The position numbers were made by a program, and so were the translations under genes. DNA of 64,000 bases from Hyalella azteca (Eukaryota; Arthropoda; Malacostraca; Amphipoda; Hyalellidae): the NCBI RefSeq assembly GCF_000764305.2, contig NW_025932894.1, positions 1 through 64,000 on the forward strand, written 5' to 3'. Positions 11,286-22,716 of this stretch are shown in pieces; within the stretch, counting starts at the first letter, position 1, and the number at the start of each line of letters is the position of its first letter. The notes beneath the pieces were generated by a model. The model worked only from the letters and a program-made list of their open reading frames with translations, did not search any database and was not told where the DNA came from.

Positions 11286-11718
11286 ACACCGCTATATATA
11301 TCTTTCCTTCTAATGAAACAAGTTGTTATCACACCGGGGAGTTTTATAACAAACGCGTCAGCTAAAGTCTACGCCAACTCATTAGAACGCAAAGGCATAT
11401 AACTAATATAAAGCGCTTCAGGTGGAAAGATAATGTAAGAAAACTTTCTTGTATTGAAGTAATTCTTGGAACTTGTTCTCTTAGATGCACCGCCCCGGCA
11501 GAATATCAAATGAATGATTGCGTTCTCTAGAAAGCAACGACAAAACATTCACAAGACGAATATTATGAAAAATATGAAACATTATAATAATAAATAATAT
11601 CTCAAATAATGAGATATCATAAAAATTTATTGAACTGCTGCAAGGGTTACTCCGGGTATTGCAGGCATCGCAATCTCAGAAAATTTAGTAAAACTTGATC
11701 CAAATAGCTATGATTTTT
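11286..11718. other. AT-rich non-coding DNA
   Basis: No feature seen. Confidence 0.5.
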
Positions 11719-11877
11719 AGCGCATTTTCTAATTTATGGAAAAAATGCACTATTGTGCTCGCCATGTCCGTCCGTCCGTCTGTCTGTCTGTCTGTCCGTC
11801 CATCTGTCCGTGACCTCAAGTTTTCGTCGACGAGAAAATGCGCACTCTGTCACTCACTGCAGTGAGTACCGAGTTAT
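11719..11877 (+). mobile_element. M1 element, copy B
   Basis: The full-length copy starts AGCGCATTTTCTAATTTATGG. It has the longest CCGT/CTGT tract of the plus-strand copies, then CGTCGACGAGAAAATGCGC and the CACTCACTGCAGTGAGTACC tail. It directly abuts a GTGGGTCA-family repeat at 11878-11960. Confidence 0.85.
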
Positions 11878-11960
11878 ATTTTTGCACTTTTGTGGGTCAG
11901 TCTACCAAGTTTGACCCAGAAAAAGGTCGTATCAATGTTATACGTGCCGGACATGTGTCG

Positions 11961-12386
11961 CTATATTTTTGAACAATTAAACACATTATTTTTCTAAGTG
12001 TAGGTCTCTAACAACTGACTTTAATAATAGAGATATAATTCTTTGGATTGGACTTCCTACATTTCGGACATCATAATGTGGAGGGGGAGTGAAAAAATTT
12101 GGTTGCACCCAAATTGCGACTACTGATAATGTCTAAGGTTAAAGGTTATTACCAAATAATAACTTCTGTAGCGGCAATGTGTACGTGCCGTTATTATCTA
12201 TATGTACCTGCAAATATTAAGTCCGTTGTAACGTTTTTACGAAGTATCATACTCTTACTACTGTAATGTAAAGTATCATAATATGATGGATAAATATAAT
12301 GTATACTAAATATATTTATTCAAATGTATTTGATGTAATAGCTTGTATTTATTTGCCAAATTAAACGCTGCTGTCTATAAGCTGAG
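11961..12386. other. AT-rich non-coding DNA
   Basis: No feature seen. Confidence 0.5.
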
Positions 12387-12410
12387 AGATCACAGCGGAT
12401 GCTGTGATCT
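12387..12410. repeat. Perfect 10-bp stem hairpin
   Basis: AGATCACAGC, a GGAT loop, then GCTGTGATCT. The arm is the same word that forms the core of the minisatellite blocks at 7715 and 9757. Confidence 0.75.
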
Positions 12411-12889
12411 TCCAAAAACTTCCAAAACTCAATCGGTTGTTAATTCATCATGTCTTCGAACCACTATACAGTTTCTACTTAAGTACATTCAATTAGTGAT
12501 TTGTTTATTTGTGGAAATTTAAACGATTGAAGATTTGGTTTCATTGGTATAATTTTATTATTGATTGGCAATTGCTCTATTTTAGTCAGGTTGCAACCGT
12601 AGTGTATTAGGCTCTACTCGGAGTATTCTCGTATATAAGTTCTCGTATGAAATAGGTTGCGGCAAAAATCGTACGGAGAGCGAGGGCTGCAATGAAACAC
12701 TTGTACATTTAATATTAAATTGTGGAATTTTAAGTTCACATCCTACGGTACAGAAAATCTGTAACAAAAATATGTAGGGTGATCCGAATAAAATCAAAGT
12801 CTAAATCTATCAGTTTACATGACTAAAATCTTCTGCTTTTACCAGAAATGTTGATTCGTTGCAGTTCCATTGAGTAGTACGACAGTCGT

Positions 12890-13310
12890 AAACAACTGTA
12901 CTTCATGGGCACGTATGCGGCCGTATTTCCAGGGGCCGTGCCCCGCGGTCGTCTTTCACAGTCACAGTGTCTTCATAGCCGTATTTTCCGCGCTTAGATT
13001 GATGTATCACGGCCAGTCTGACCGTAGAATTTATAGAACGACCGTACTTTGGAATATTGGCGTAGTCTTTATCGTCGATGATGTTACTCCAAGCTCATAT
13101 ATATAGCCATACTTCTGCTGTTGGTGATTGTGACCGTATCGCTAGTGACAATGACCGTAGCGATGAGAATTAGTGCGCAGTGCTCGATCTTGAATATTCT
13201 GTTTGCTGGCGGTAATATACGTTGCAGGTCATGTTTATCACGTTGACTCAACGCTAAGTCACAACCGTAGCCATAAATGTTGACCGTACAAATATAGCGA
13301 AGTTTTATAT
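12890..13310. repeat. Cluster of dispersed (G)ACCGTA / GCCGTA words
   Basis: The heptamer GACCGTA or close forms (GCCGTAT, AACCGTA) recur at irregular spacing (for example 13019, 13041, 13132, 13150, 13262 and 13283) in otherwise unique DNA. It may be a decayed minisatellite or a binding-site cluster. No coding sequence is supported. Confidence 0.35.
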
Positions 13311-13999
13311 CACTTGTTTGCCACATTTATGAATATAATTGTTTCTCTTTATTTATAATTCCCGAATATTATTTGTTATTCGGTTTGTGTGCTACGTTTG
13401 TCGCCGGGGCCTTGCAAGACAAAGGCTACCATACGCCACGCGTCCAAGCAGCATTTGCATTTAGATTGAAGCCTAAGTCAATAATTTGTAGCAGCCTTTG
13501 ATCCTAAGCCAATTAGACGTGTCGGCCTAAACAGCCACGCTCCTTACCCTTTTGTGCCAAGCAAACCTTGTGGGGAGGTTGGCTGACCCTCGAACCAAAT
13601 ACTGTCAAAGTTATATTAAGTATAGTTTTGAAGCTAAGTATATGTTATAAATTAAGTTATAATTAATTAATTAATAATAAATTAGGTCATATTTTGTAAA
13701 TTTTAATTAAATAAACTACTAAAAATTTGAAACGAGAAATAAATATGCAGGCGTTTAAAAGTTCGATTTCAATGGAATTCGGAAAAGAAACTATGAAATA
13801 CCGAAACATCTTCTGAATGTTTGGCAAGGCATAAGCAACTGTGATCGTTGCACATCTCAGTCACTTCACATTACTATAATTCAGCAGGTCTTAATCGGCG
13901 CTTCAAAAAAAACATATTTAAGTAACTTTAATGTAATTTAATCTATAGTGAACAAGCATTTACGATCTACGATTACAATCTCAGTTTCGGACAAATTTA
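13311..13999. other. AT-rich non-coding DNA
   Basis: No feature seen. Confidence 0.5.
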
Positions 14000-14122
14000 A
14001 GGACTACGGCTGCAACACCAGACGCATTCCAGGATCACGGCTGCAACACCAGACGCATTCCAGGATCACGGCTGCAACACCAGACGCATTCCAGGATTAC
14101 GGCTGCAATGCGACGCATTCCT
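14000..14122. repeat. 31-bp tandem repeat
   Basis: About four units of AGGATCACGGCTGCAACACC-AGACGCATTCC. The third and fourth have small changes (AGGATTACGG, GCAATGCGACG). Confidence 0.9.
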
Positions 14123-14339
14123 GTAATTAAGTTACAGTTACATGGTATAACTTACATCAGACGATATTCATTCCCAGTAAAGTTGTTGGAATCGGTATTC
14201 AAGGATTCAGCAGGTGCCATAGCAAATGCATTCCTGATCCCACATTTGCATTCCCGTTGACCTAGAATGGAGAATTATTTCCTGTGACCTGGAATGTAGA
14301 ATTTGTAACAACGCCCCGAGGCTTGTAATTCTCATCCCT

Positions 14340-14403
14340 GCGGCCGCTGGTCAGCCTCTTCGGCGCGGATTCAACGGCGCAGAAATTCAACTTCTATTGA
14401 ATC
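14340..14403 (+). repeat. Dispersed GCGGCCGCTGGTCAGCC repeat, copy 1
   Basis: This segment of ~64 bp recurs at 15093-15156 with the same order: GCGGCCGCTGGTCAGCC, CGGATT, GGCGCAGAA, TTCAACTTCTA, CTGAA. Confidence 0.7.
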
Positions 14404-14477
14404 GGTCGCACGCTCGTCTGCGAGCGACCTAAAGCAGAAATGCGATCTTTATTTCCACGAAGAGAAATGAGTGAGGC

Positions 14478-14640
14478 TTTCTCCAAATAGCGAAACAGTT
14501 TTTGCACTTTTGTGGGTCATCCTTATTCAGTTTGGCCTGGCAAAGGGCGCATCAGTGCCACTTCCGTTCTCTGTTCGCTCTGCACGTAAGAAATTGTGTC
14601 ACTATAATTACACAATTTGGCCCATTCATTTTCTTGAATG
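14478..14640. repeat. Dispersed GTGGGTCATCC-family repeat
   Basis: Contains CTCCAAATAGCGAAACAG, GCACTTTTGTGGGTCATCC, AGTTTGGCCTGGCAAAG and GGGCGCATCA, shared in part with 5613-5905, 11878-11960 and (inverted) 35143-35225. Overlapping short open frames are not convincing genes. Confidence 0.5.
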
Positions 14641-14960
14641 TTTTGTTACCGTTGCAACTGGTTATTTCTGCTGTAGTTACACTGATGTAGTTTGGAATGA
14701 AATGTGAGTAATGGTTTGTGCCAGTAATGATTTGTGCCAGTAACGGTATGTGCCAGCATGCTTCCACTTATGTGGGTTACTCTTGCTCAACTAAAAATAT
14801 CCGTCCCTAATAATGCATGTCAATACTTTTGAAGTAATAATTAAATTATTTATTAATTACTCATAAAAACTATAATGCTCATATAGTGTCAACAGCGTCA
14901 ATGCAATAAAAATTTTCCCCTATTTGATCAAGACCGGAAACTTGCTGTTTCTAACTGACG

Positions 14961-15058
14961 TGTGTGAGGCAGAGGTGTGTGAGGCAGAGGTGTGTGAGGC
15001 AGAGGTGTGTGAGGCAGAGGTGTGTGAGGCAGAGGTGTGTGAGGCAGAGGTGTGTGAA
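14961..15058. repeat. 15-bp minisatellite (TGTGTGAGGCAGAGG)
   Basis: Six perfect tandem units and a partial one. Read forward it gives a Cys-Glu-Ala-Glu-Val pentapeptide repeat, which is incidental. Confidence 0.95.
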
Positions 15059-15092
15059 TTAAATATGTTTAAGGAAGAGCTCCGTCTAAATG

Positions 15093-15156
15093 GCGGCCGC
15101 TGGTCAGCCGCTTGGGCACGGATTAAATGGCGCAGAAGTTCAACTTCTACTGAAAC
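15093..15156 (+). repeat. Dispersed GCGGCCGCTGGTCAGCC repeat, copy 2
   Basis: Matches 14340-14403 and lies between the 15-bp minisatellite and the ATA microsatellite. Confidence 0.7.
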
Positions 15157-15159
15157 TTC

Positions 15160-15315
15160 AATAATGATAATAACAATAATAATATTAATAATAAAATAAT
15201 AATGATAATAATAATATTAATAATAATAATGATAATAATAATATTAATAATAATAATAAATAATAAAATAATATCAATAACATCAAGGATAAGAATAAAA
15301 ATAATAATAACATTT
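15160..15315. repeat. Imperfect (AAT/ATA)n microsatellite
   Basis: A trinucleotide tract with interspersed GATAATAATAATATTAATA motifs. Confidence 0.95.
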
Positions 15316-15620
15316 ACTGAAAATTCAGGTTTTTAAACGAAAAACACCTGTTTTGGTGTGACGTATAAATTCCAATGCATTTTACTGTATATTAACGTTC
15401 GTGCGAAGAAAATAAAAAGAGATCTGTATTACTAACATGACTATTCTTCCTCTCGTGCTGCCATGACCAGTTATCCTGATATTGCATATCCTAATCTTGG
15501 TAGTTTTTAAGATCAAGATCCTGAAGATCGCAGTCATTAGCGCGTACAATACAAATTGTTCAAAGGCAGCCTGCGGTTAACGGTCGCAGCCAAGGGCCTT
15601 AAATGCGAAATTCTATTAAG

Positions 15621-15955
15621 GACACGTAGCGGTCTATGTGGTCTAAGTACACGTAGCTGTCTATGTGGTATAAGTACACGTAGCGGTCTATGTGGTCTAA
15701 GTACACGTAGCGGTCTATGTGGTCTAAGTACACGTAGCGGTCTATGTGGTCTAAGTACACGTAGCTGTCTATGTGGTCTAAGTATACACGTAGAGGTCTA
15801 TGGAGTCTGAGTGCACGTAGCGGTCTATGTGGTCTAAGTACACGTAGCTGTCTATGAGGTCTAAGTACACGTAGCGGTTTATGTGGTCTAAGTACACGTA
15901 GCGGTCTAAGTACGCGTAGCGGTCTAAGTACACGTAGCGGTCTAAGTACATGCAG
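15621..15955. repeat. 27-bp minisatellite (ACACGTAGCGGTCTATGTGGTCTAAGT, in register)
   Basis: Roughly 12-13 units. The last ones shorten to ~17 bp by losing the TATGTGGTC segment. One variant unit has GAGTGC in place of AAGTAC. It is open in a forward frame as a Leu/Ser/Arg/Gly/Cys-rich repeat, judged non-coding. Confidence 0.95.
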
Positions 15956-16565
15956 TGGTGGCAGGAGACTTTAGTTTTCAGAGTTCTTGTCCTGGTCTGA
16001 TTTGATACTCAGGCGTTTACTAGTTTCAAGTTGATATATAATTAAGCTTTATATCAACAACAAATGCTATCGCGGTTAATTACGATTCAAGAATCTTATA
16101 CGCAAAACGCAGGGTAAATCAATACGCCAATTTCCTAGCTCCAGTTCAAAAATTCACACGTTGATAAATTAATAATAGAAGATTAAATTTAATGGATAAT
16201 CCTCGTATGTAATGTATTATATTTTTTAATATCGAGGTTAAAAGCCGAATGCTATGGCTTGTAGGGAAACATTAAAACAATGTTATAAACATTTTACAAA
16301 AATAATAATACGTGGCTCAAGTCATGTCCGTACAACGCTCAGTATACCTGGAAGTTAAACCTTTGAAATCACTTTTAAAGAAATTACAACCTTCAGCTGA
16401 AGGAATTTTTTAGGCTGTAAATTTTGAGTTCCTTTCAGTCATACCTATTCATAGGTATGGGCTTGTATAAGTAGTGAATTTGGTATTGTAACTTGATGAT
16501 GAACAGACCGCTTATCTTAATTGGATGCGCTATCCCAGTCTGTACTTATCGTTATACCTTCTTTT

Positions 16566-16706
16566 TAGCGCATTATCTATGTTATGGAAAAAATGCGCTA
16601 TTGTGATCGTGATGTCCGTCCGTCTGTCCGTCTGTCTGTCCGTGACTTCACGGACGGACGGACGAAAAAATGCGCTCTCTGTCACTCACTGCAGTGAGTA
16701 GTGATC
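16566..16706 (+). mobile_element. M1 element, copy C
   Basis: Starts AGCGCATTATCTATGTTATGG. The right side has 'cacggacggacggacgaaaaa', so the inner tract contains a local inversion of the CCGT repeat. It ends ATGCGCTCTCTGTCACTCAC-TGCAGTGAGTAG. Confidence 0.8.
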
Positions 16707-17344
16707 TAATTATTTCTATTTTTGTTTTGAGTAATCACTCTTACTTTTTGTTATGTTTATTTACGTTTAAATACATGTTCGCTCTTACTTTACTTAGAAG
16801 ACAGACACCAACTTAATCTTGAGCGTCGCCCTTTACTGCGGTATAACTACCTTGGCCGTAGGCTTACTAACTTTAATTAAATATCTTAATATATATTCCT
16901 ACCTTGATAAGAAAAACCGGGTTCTTTTTCTAACATATATTTATTACGTGCTCGGAGTTTCTACATATTCGGAGTTTCTACATATTTATCCGTATTTATC
17001 CGCCTCTAAATTGCCGTTTAAAATTATAAACAGCTAATCGCTAAAAATTTAAGGTTGGTTTAAGAGGGTGCAATCAATTGAAGTGACACAGTGAAATGCC
17101 ACATTAGGTTTTCCTAACTTGATAAATAATTCAGATTCGTTTCACAGCCTTTACCTTTTGTTCCCTAAGAACATTTCTAAGAGAACAAAAAAGGGATTTT
17201 TATTTTTTCCTTTCGTTCCTTTGCCTTTTGTTTACCTATTGTTCCTATTTTCCTCTGTAGGCGGCCGTATGGATCTCACTGGCTCGCGGACGAGCCTACT
17301 TAATTATTTATTAGCATCTACACGTTGGAGGTGTATTTTCTGAC
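16707..17344. other. AT-rich non-coding DNA
   Basis: No supported gene. The open frames at 16819 and 17119 are short and rich in Leu, Phe and Tyr. Confidence 0.5.
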
Positions 17345-17490
17345 TGATTACTTGTCTATACACGATTGTATCTATATTGTCGAAGCTTGAAATATTATCC
17401 ATATGATGGGTGCTGGCTGATTACTTGTCTATACATGATTGTATGTACATGAAAATATGAAGCTTGAAATCTCGTCCATATGATGGGTGT
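17345..17490. repeat. ~70-bp tandem duplication
   Basis: Two copies share TTACTTGTCTATACA.GATTG, AAGCTTGAAAT and CCATATGATGGGTG. Confidence 0.75.
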
Positions 17491-18026
17491 TTTCCCATTG
17501 CTGGCCGCTGTAGTTTTGTTTGTTTTCTTTTACTGTTATGTTGGGCCGGGGATTCTTCTGATATAACGAAACTGTACTGTTCAAACCTTGCTGTATTCCT
17601 CCCGGTTTTTGTATAAAGGAAGGCGTGCTCGAACTCTTTTCTCAATTCTATTTGGTTTGAGACGTAGTACGTAAATAAAAGTTTTATTTGTACTTCGCCT
17701 TTATTTCAAGACAAACACAGCACCAATTAGACGCTCTTTTTGATAGCGTTGACGAAACAAGCTTTTTAGCTCGTCATCGAAAAATACAACTAAGAAAAAA
17801 TAATTGTCAATTGTGGGTTCACCCATACACATTCAAATAGAAAACTACACACAGACGCCAGTGCTACAAAGGTGTGAAGTGAAAAATGGCTAGAAAGGTT
17901 ATAAAATTTTTTCGCTGTTCCGGCAAACGGGAAAAGCGCGGGTTCAAAAAAAGTTTTAAATATTCTCGTTATTTTACAGCGCATGTGTGGTGACAAATAC
18001 TGGATGGAACAAGTGGGTCTGATGTG

Positions 18027-18568
18027 TGCCACGGCATCTGACGAATGCCACGGCATCTGACGAATGCCACGGCATCTGACGAATGCCACGGCATCTGACG
18101 AATGCCACGGCATCTGACGAATGCCATGGCATCTGACGAATGCCACGGCATCTGACGAATGCCATGGCATCAGAAGAATGCCATGGCATCTGACGAATGT
18201 CATGGCATCTGACGAATGCCATGGCATCTGACGAATGCGATGGCATCTGACGAATGCCACGGCATTTGACGAATGCCATGGCATCTGACGAATGCCATGG
18301 CATTTGACGAATGCCACGGCATCTGACGAATGCCACGGCATCTGACAAATGCCACGGTATCTGACGAATGCCACGGCATCTGACAAATGCCATGGCATCT
18401 GACGAATGCCATGGCATCTGACGAATGCCACGGCATCTGACGAATACCACGGCATCTGACGAATGCCACGGCATCTGACGAATACCACGGCATCTGACGA
18501 ATACCACGGCATCTGACGAATGCCACGGCATCTGACAAATGCCACGGCATCTGACAAATGCCACGGCA
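18027..18568. repeat. 19-bp minisatellite (ATGCCACGGCATCTGACGA), ~28 copies
   Basis: The 19-bp unit contains the palindrome TGCCATGGCA or its TGCCACGGCA variant. No unit carries a stop on the minus strand and 19 is coprime to 3, so all three minus frames stay open (up to 259 codons) with a 19-residue period. I treat these as artefacts of the repeat. Confidence 0.95.
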
Positions 18569-18865
18569 TTCATATAACTAATAACTATGGCTATACCGTC
18601 AAACACCATAAATATATTAGAAGATATTATAAATAACTCAAAAGTGTCAAAATCAATAACGCTCTATTGCGTGCTAATATATATAACGGGTAATAGTCAA
18701 TTAATTAGATACCGCTGTTTCAATAACAAATCTTGATCACGAACGGCACCCGCCTCGCTTATTTTTAATTCAATTAAGAATACAAGGTCCCTTATTCGAA
18801 TTTAGAGGCGGTTTATAGGTGGCCAGCCATCAGCCACTCTGTTTTGGCTGTAATATTAAAAGCGA

Positions 18866-18929
18866 GGGGGGGGGAGAAGGCTTTTGGCCCCCCGGGGGGC
18901 GTGCTGCTTAATTGAGGGGGCACCTGGGG
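18866..18929 (+). other. G-rich tract with four G runs and a GC palindrome
   Basis: Runs of 9, 6, 5 and 4 G (18866-18874, 18894-18899, 18916-18920, 18926-18929) lie within 64 bp. GCCCCCCGGGGGGC is a perfect 14-bp palindrome at about 18887-18900. A quadruplex or hairpin is possible in otherwise AT-rich DNA. Confidence 0.5.
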
Positions 18930-18949
18930 AAAGCATTATACTTATTAGG

Positions 18950-19200
18950 GATATTGTTGAAGAACGTGCAGTTATATTGAAATACGTGCGATCTTGTTGA
19001 AGAAAGTGCGGTCTTCTTGAAGAACATGCAGTATTTTTGAAAAAAATACGGTCTTTTTTGAAGAGCAGTCAGCATTTTCGAAAAAATGCGCTTCTATTTG
19101 AAGAACATGCAGTATTTTTTTGAAAAAATGCGGTCTTATTGAATCACATGCAGTATTTTTGAAAAATAAGGCCTTTTTGAATGATAAAAATAAGGTATTT
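18950..19200. repeat. Degenerate GAAGAACATGCAGT / GAAAAAATGCGGTC repeat
   Basis: About seven imperfect copies alternate a '.TTGAAGAACATGCAGTAT' half with a 'TTTGAAAAAATGCGGTCTT' half. Confidence 0.8.
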
Positions 19201-19269
19201 TTGAATGATGGAACCAGCAGCTGCACCTCACAGCTGCTGGCAACGTTTTCTCTGCGGCTAACAAGCAGT

Positions 19270-19413
19270 GGCCATACTTTCAAAATTCGCTTAGTGAACG
19301 TAAGTACTTACGCTCTATTTTCTTGTCTATGATTGGTGAATTTTGCTTGAAATGCCGTCAATGATTGGCTGATGAACTTACGATCTCTTAACTTTTTTTG
19401 AAAGTATGGGCCC
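19270..19413 (+). mobile_element. M2 element, copy 2
   Basis: A full copy from GGCCATACTTTCAAAATTCGC to GAAAGTATGGGCCC, only 2 bp before copy 3 in the same orientation. Confidence 0.85.
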
Positions 19414-19415
19414 AG

Positions 19416-19562
19416 GGGCCATACTTTCAAAACTCGCTAAGTGAACGCAAGTACTTACGCTCTATTTTTCTTGTCTGTGATTGGTGAATTTTGCTTGAAA
19501 GGCCGTCAATGATTGGCTGATGAACTTACGATCTCTTAACTTTTTTTTTAAAGTATAGGCCC
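19416..19562 (+). mobile_element. M2 element, copy 3
   Basis: GGGCCATACTTTCAAAACTCG to AAAGTATAGGCCC. It is head-to-tail with copy 2, with AG between the facing GGGCCC ends. Either one inserted next to the other or the pair arose by tandem duplication. Confidence 0.85.
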
Positions 19563-19787
19563 TGGTGAGTAACTTGCCATGACTCGCACGACTCAATACT
19601 TTATAGTAGAAAAATCTCATTTTGGAAAATGTGGAAATGTGAATCATAAGTTTCGGAGAGCCAGAATTCAATGAGTTTACTTAATCATTATGCTGAGTAA
19701 CTCTCAAGGCAAGATTATTGGTAGCATTTTATTATTAAATCACTCCTCTTTAACTTCACTTCTTGTTGCTTGTCTGTCTGCTACAAA

Positions 19788-20215
19788 TCTTATAATAGAT
19801 ATTTAACACACTTCTGTACCTGTCCAATCGACCTGAAATTTTGCACACTTGCGTAAAGTTGGAAACAATGCATGAATCAATTGAAAGAATAAATAATTTT
19901 AAAAATTACATTTTTTTAATATTGAAAAAATTAAAAAAATAATTTTGTCTGCTACAAATGTTTTAATCGATATTTAACACACTTCTACCTGTCCAATCAA
20001 TCTGAAATTTTGAAAACTTGTGTAAAGCCGAGGACAATGCACGAATCAATTGACAGAATAAATAATTTAGATTTTTTTCATAAATTAAAAAAAATTAAAA
20101 TTAATTTTTTAATACATGAAAACAAAATTAGAAATTCATTGTACATGTGTAACATCAGGGAAACTGGATTCTTTAAAAGTGTTGTCTTAAAGAGTAATTT
20201 TTAAACGCATATTTT
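19788..20215 (+). repeat. Dispersed repeat family of 3205-3440, copies 2 and 3 in tandem
   Basis: Two head-to-tail copies (boundary about 19951). Both carry the TTAACACACTTCT and AATAAATAATTT words, and only the second has the 'attcattgtacatgtgtaac' to 'taatttttaaacgcatat' end seen at 3440. Confidence 0.75.
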
Positions 20216-20399
20216 TAGTTCTCAATTCGAATATTAATTGATACATTACTTGTCTTGTGCAGGGAATATATTGCTTCGTCTCGTACTTAAAGGATAAGCA
20301 TTTACTGGAAACATCCGTAAAGAATTGATGGTGAAAGTTGACGAATTACTACGTCGGAAACGTTTACTAATAATACGATGGAAATCGGTGAATATTTTG

Positions 20400-20625
20400 A
20401 TGTGGCAGGGTTACGACATTTCTGGATGTGCATCACGGGATGTTTGATGTGACATTTGAGTTACGACATTTGAGTTAGGACATTTCTGTGTGTGCATCAC
20501 GCGATGTTTGATGTGACAGAGCTACGACATTTCTGTGTGTGCATCACGCGATGTTTGATGTGACAGAGTTACGACATTTCGATCTGTGTGTGCATCACGC
20601 GATGTTTCATGCGATGTTACATCAT
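20400..20625. repeat. ~47-bp tandem repeat
   Basis: About four copies of GTTACGACATTTCTGTGTGT followed by GCATCACGCGATGTTTGATG and TGACAGA. Confidence 0.85.
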
Positions 20626-20956
20626 ATCCGACGAGGGGAAAGTTTGCTTGGGGAAAGTTAGCGGCCGAAGTTGTGGCAGCACAGAAAGTTAGGATAATTG
20701 CCCGGATAAGAGAGAAGTCAGGCAAGTTCTTCCTTCGCCCTGACCCGCAGTATTAAGACTCGTCGGCATTATTCGTTAATACAACTTGTTAATACAGCGC
20801 ACGGATTCAGCCCATTAATACAGCGCACTAAGACAGCTCACACATACTTCTCAGCAAAACTCAGTAAGAAAGCAAATTTATGCAGCCTATTAATCCAACT
20901 CGTTATTACAATTAACCAATGCAAATGTTTAATACATATCATTCATGGAACTCATT

Positions 20957-21045
20957 AGTGCAGTGTCCATGTAGTGCAGTGTTCGTTAGTGCAGTGTTCA
21001 TTAGTGCAGTGTTCGTTAGTGCAGTGTTCATTAGTGCAGTGTCAC
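20957..21045. repeat. 15-bp minisatellite (GTTCATTAGTGCAGT)
   Basis: About six units with GTTCGT/GTTCAT/GTCCAT variation. It runs into the hairpin that follows. Confidence 0.9.
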
Positions 21046-21113
21046 CCTTTCCCTTGCCATTCAAAGTCACATGAAATAGTATACTGTTTCACATGACTTT
21101 GAATGGCAGGGTT
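21041..21113. repeat. Long imperfect inverted repeat (hairpin)
   Basis: The left arm is TGCCATTCAAAGTCACATGA (from 21055). The right arm is its near-perfect complement ending at about 21108. The loop is about 10 nt. The similarity extends outwards through GTCACCCT / AGGGTTAC. It may be a fold-back element remnant. Confidence 0.75.
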
Positions 21114-22557
21114 ACAATTGATAATATCCCGGCATGCAGTTAAAAAATACAAATATTATACTGAAGGTTTGGTATATTATTTATTGTAATTGATATTTGT
21201 GCTTCCGTTATGTTCAGCACTGAAGAAGCAGGCGGATACATTCAATTTCACGAGGGATTGCTGCTATAAAATGTATCAAATGCTATTTTTTGTTTGAGAC
21301 CTTGAAGAATATTTTTAAAAATTGTAGCCGATAGGATCAAGGTCAGTGAATGAGAGGCAGGACTTTTACGTGCAATTTATGAGACAGCTTTGTCAGCGCG
21401 GAAAAGATGTGACATATCTTTTATCGTGATATCTTGGAAATTTAGATGAGAAAATATAACTTTTAACAAATTATTAATGAATTTCGGTTACTTTTTGATG
21501 AGGCGCAGAAGGTACTTGGTTCTCAAATGTTTTCGTTTTCTGCTTCGGTGTGTCTAGTCTAATTAAAAGAAAAATTTTTTCCAGAAAATTTTCCAGATAT
21601 GTTTGTTGGGACTTATGCAATTTTAGTGACGTGGAAAATTTTCGCAATTTTTTGACTACTTCAATTTTTCAACCTTGTTGACTGGGTAAATTTTGCCATT
21701 TTGTTCGCAAGGTAAATTTTACAATTGGTTTAATATGTTAAGTTGGCAACCATCAAAAGTGACATCAATTCGAGGCATGACAGGCAAGTTAATGAAACCA
21801 TGACTGCTAAAACTTAGCGTGACTTTGACTTCAGATTTTCTGGTACACAAGGCGAGATGGACGTCAAAACTGAAGCTCTAAATGTAGAGAAACCATGAAG
21901 ATGCTATGACGTAAAATTTTAAATCATATGAACTGATTTTAGTTGTAATATGAATTTATGTCATTAAAATTTGTATATCCTATTAGTAGCATTAAGGCGA
22001 AATATTTGTAATATAATTCATGTCACAGTGTTCGGAATAAAAATATATAAATAATAATAATATATAATAAAATAAAATACTACTAAATAGAATTTTTATT
22101 ACACAAGAATTCTATTAAAATTTCGGCCATGTAGTCGTAACTATCAACGTTCATGATTTAATTACAGGTATGAATTATTGCTCACATATATACTACGGTA
22201 ATTATGGTATTGTAATGCGACACGTAGATAAATGTGAGTACCTATAAGCACAAGCATTCCTTGAACGATTAAAAACACATAATTAAATCCCATCTCTAAA
22301 AATCTACATAATTAAAATTTTACGATTCTGACCCACTTATTTGAGGAAAATGGATTTTGCGATGATGAAATTTCCCTAAATTGGTTTTTCAATCCAAAGT
22401 GAAATTTAAAGATTTTAACCTCCTTTAGAAGTTTAACTTAGGCTCCCTACATGGCTTTCATTTAATAGCCCAGCCTTACATTCAGTCAGGATGTAGTTTT
22501 GAATTTTCGGCTTATCGGCATTGCTCGGAAATTCGGAGAATTCCACTAGCCTCTTTT
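21114..22557. other. AT-rich non-coding DNA
   Basis: No gene, array or known element seen. Confidence 0.5.
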
Positions 22558-22708
22558 TAGCAAATTTTCTGATTTATGGAAAAGTGCACTATTGTGCTCG
22601 CTATGTCCGTCAGTCCGTCTGTCTGTCGTTCCGTGACTTCACTTTTTCGTCGACGAGAAAATGTGCTCTCTGTCACTCACTGCAGTGAGTACTGAGTTAT
22701 ATTTTTTT
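22558..22708 (+). mobile_element. M1 element, copy D
   Basis: Left end TAGCAAATTTTCTGATTTATGG (slightly diverged), short CCGT/CTGT tract, then GTCGACGAGAAAATGTGC and CACTCACTGCAGTGAGTACT. Confidence 0.8.
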
Positions 22709-22716
22709 ATTTACAG

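Noticed and set aside
17790..18609. Long minus-strand open frames of 259, 211 and 116 codons
   Set aside because: They are three readings of one 19-bp stop-free tandem repeat, with no domain and no splice or start support.
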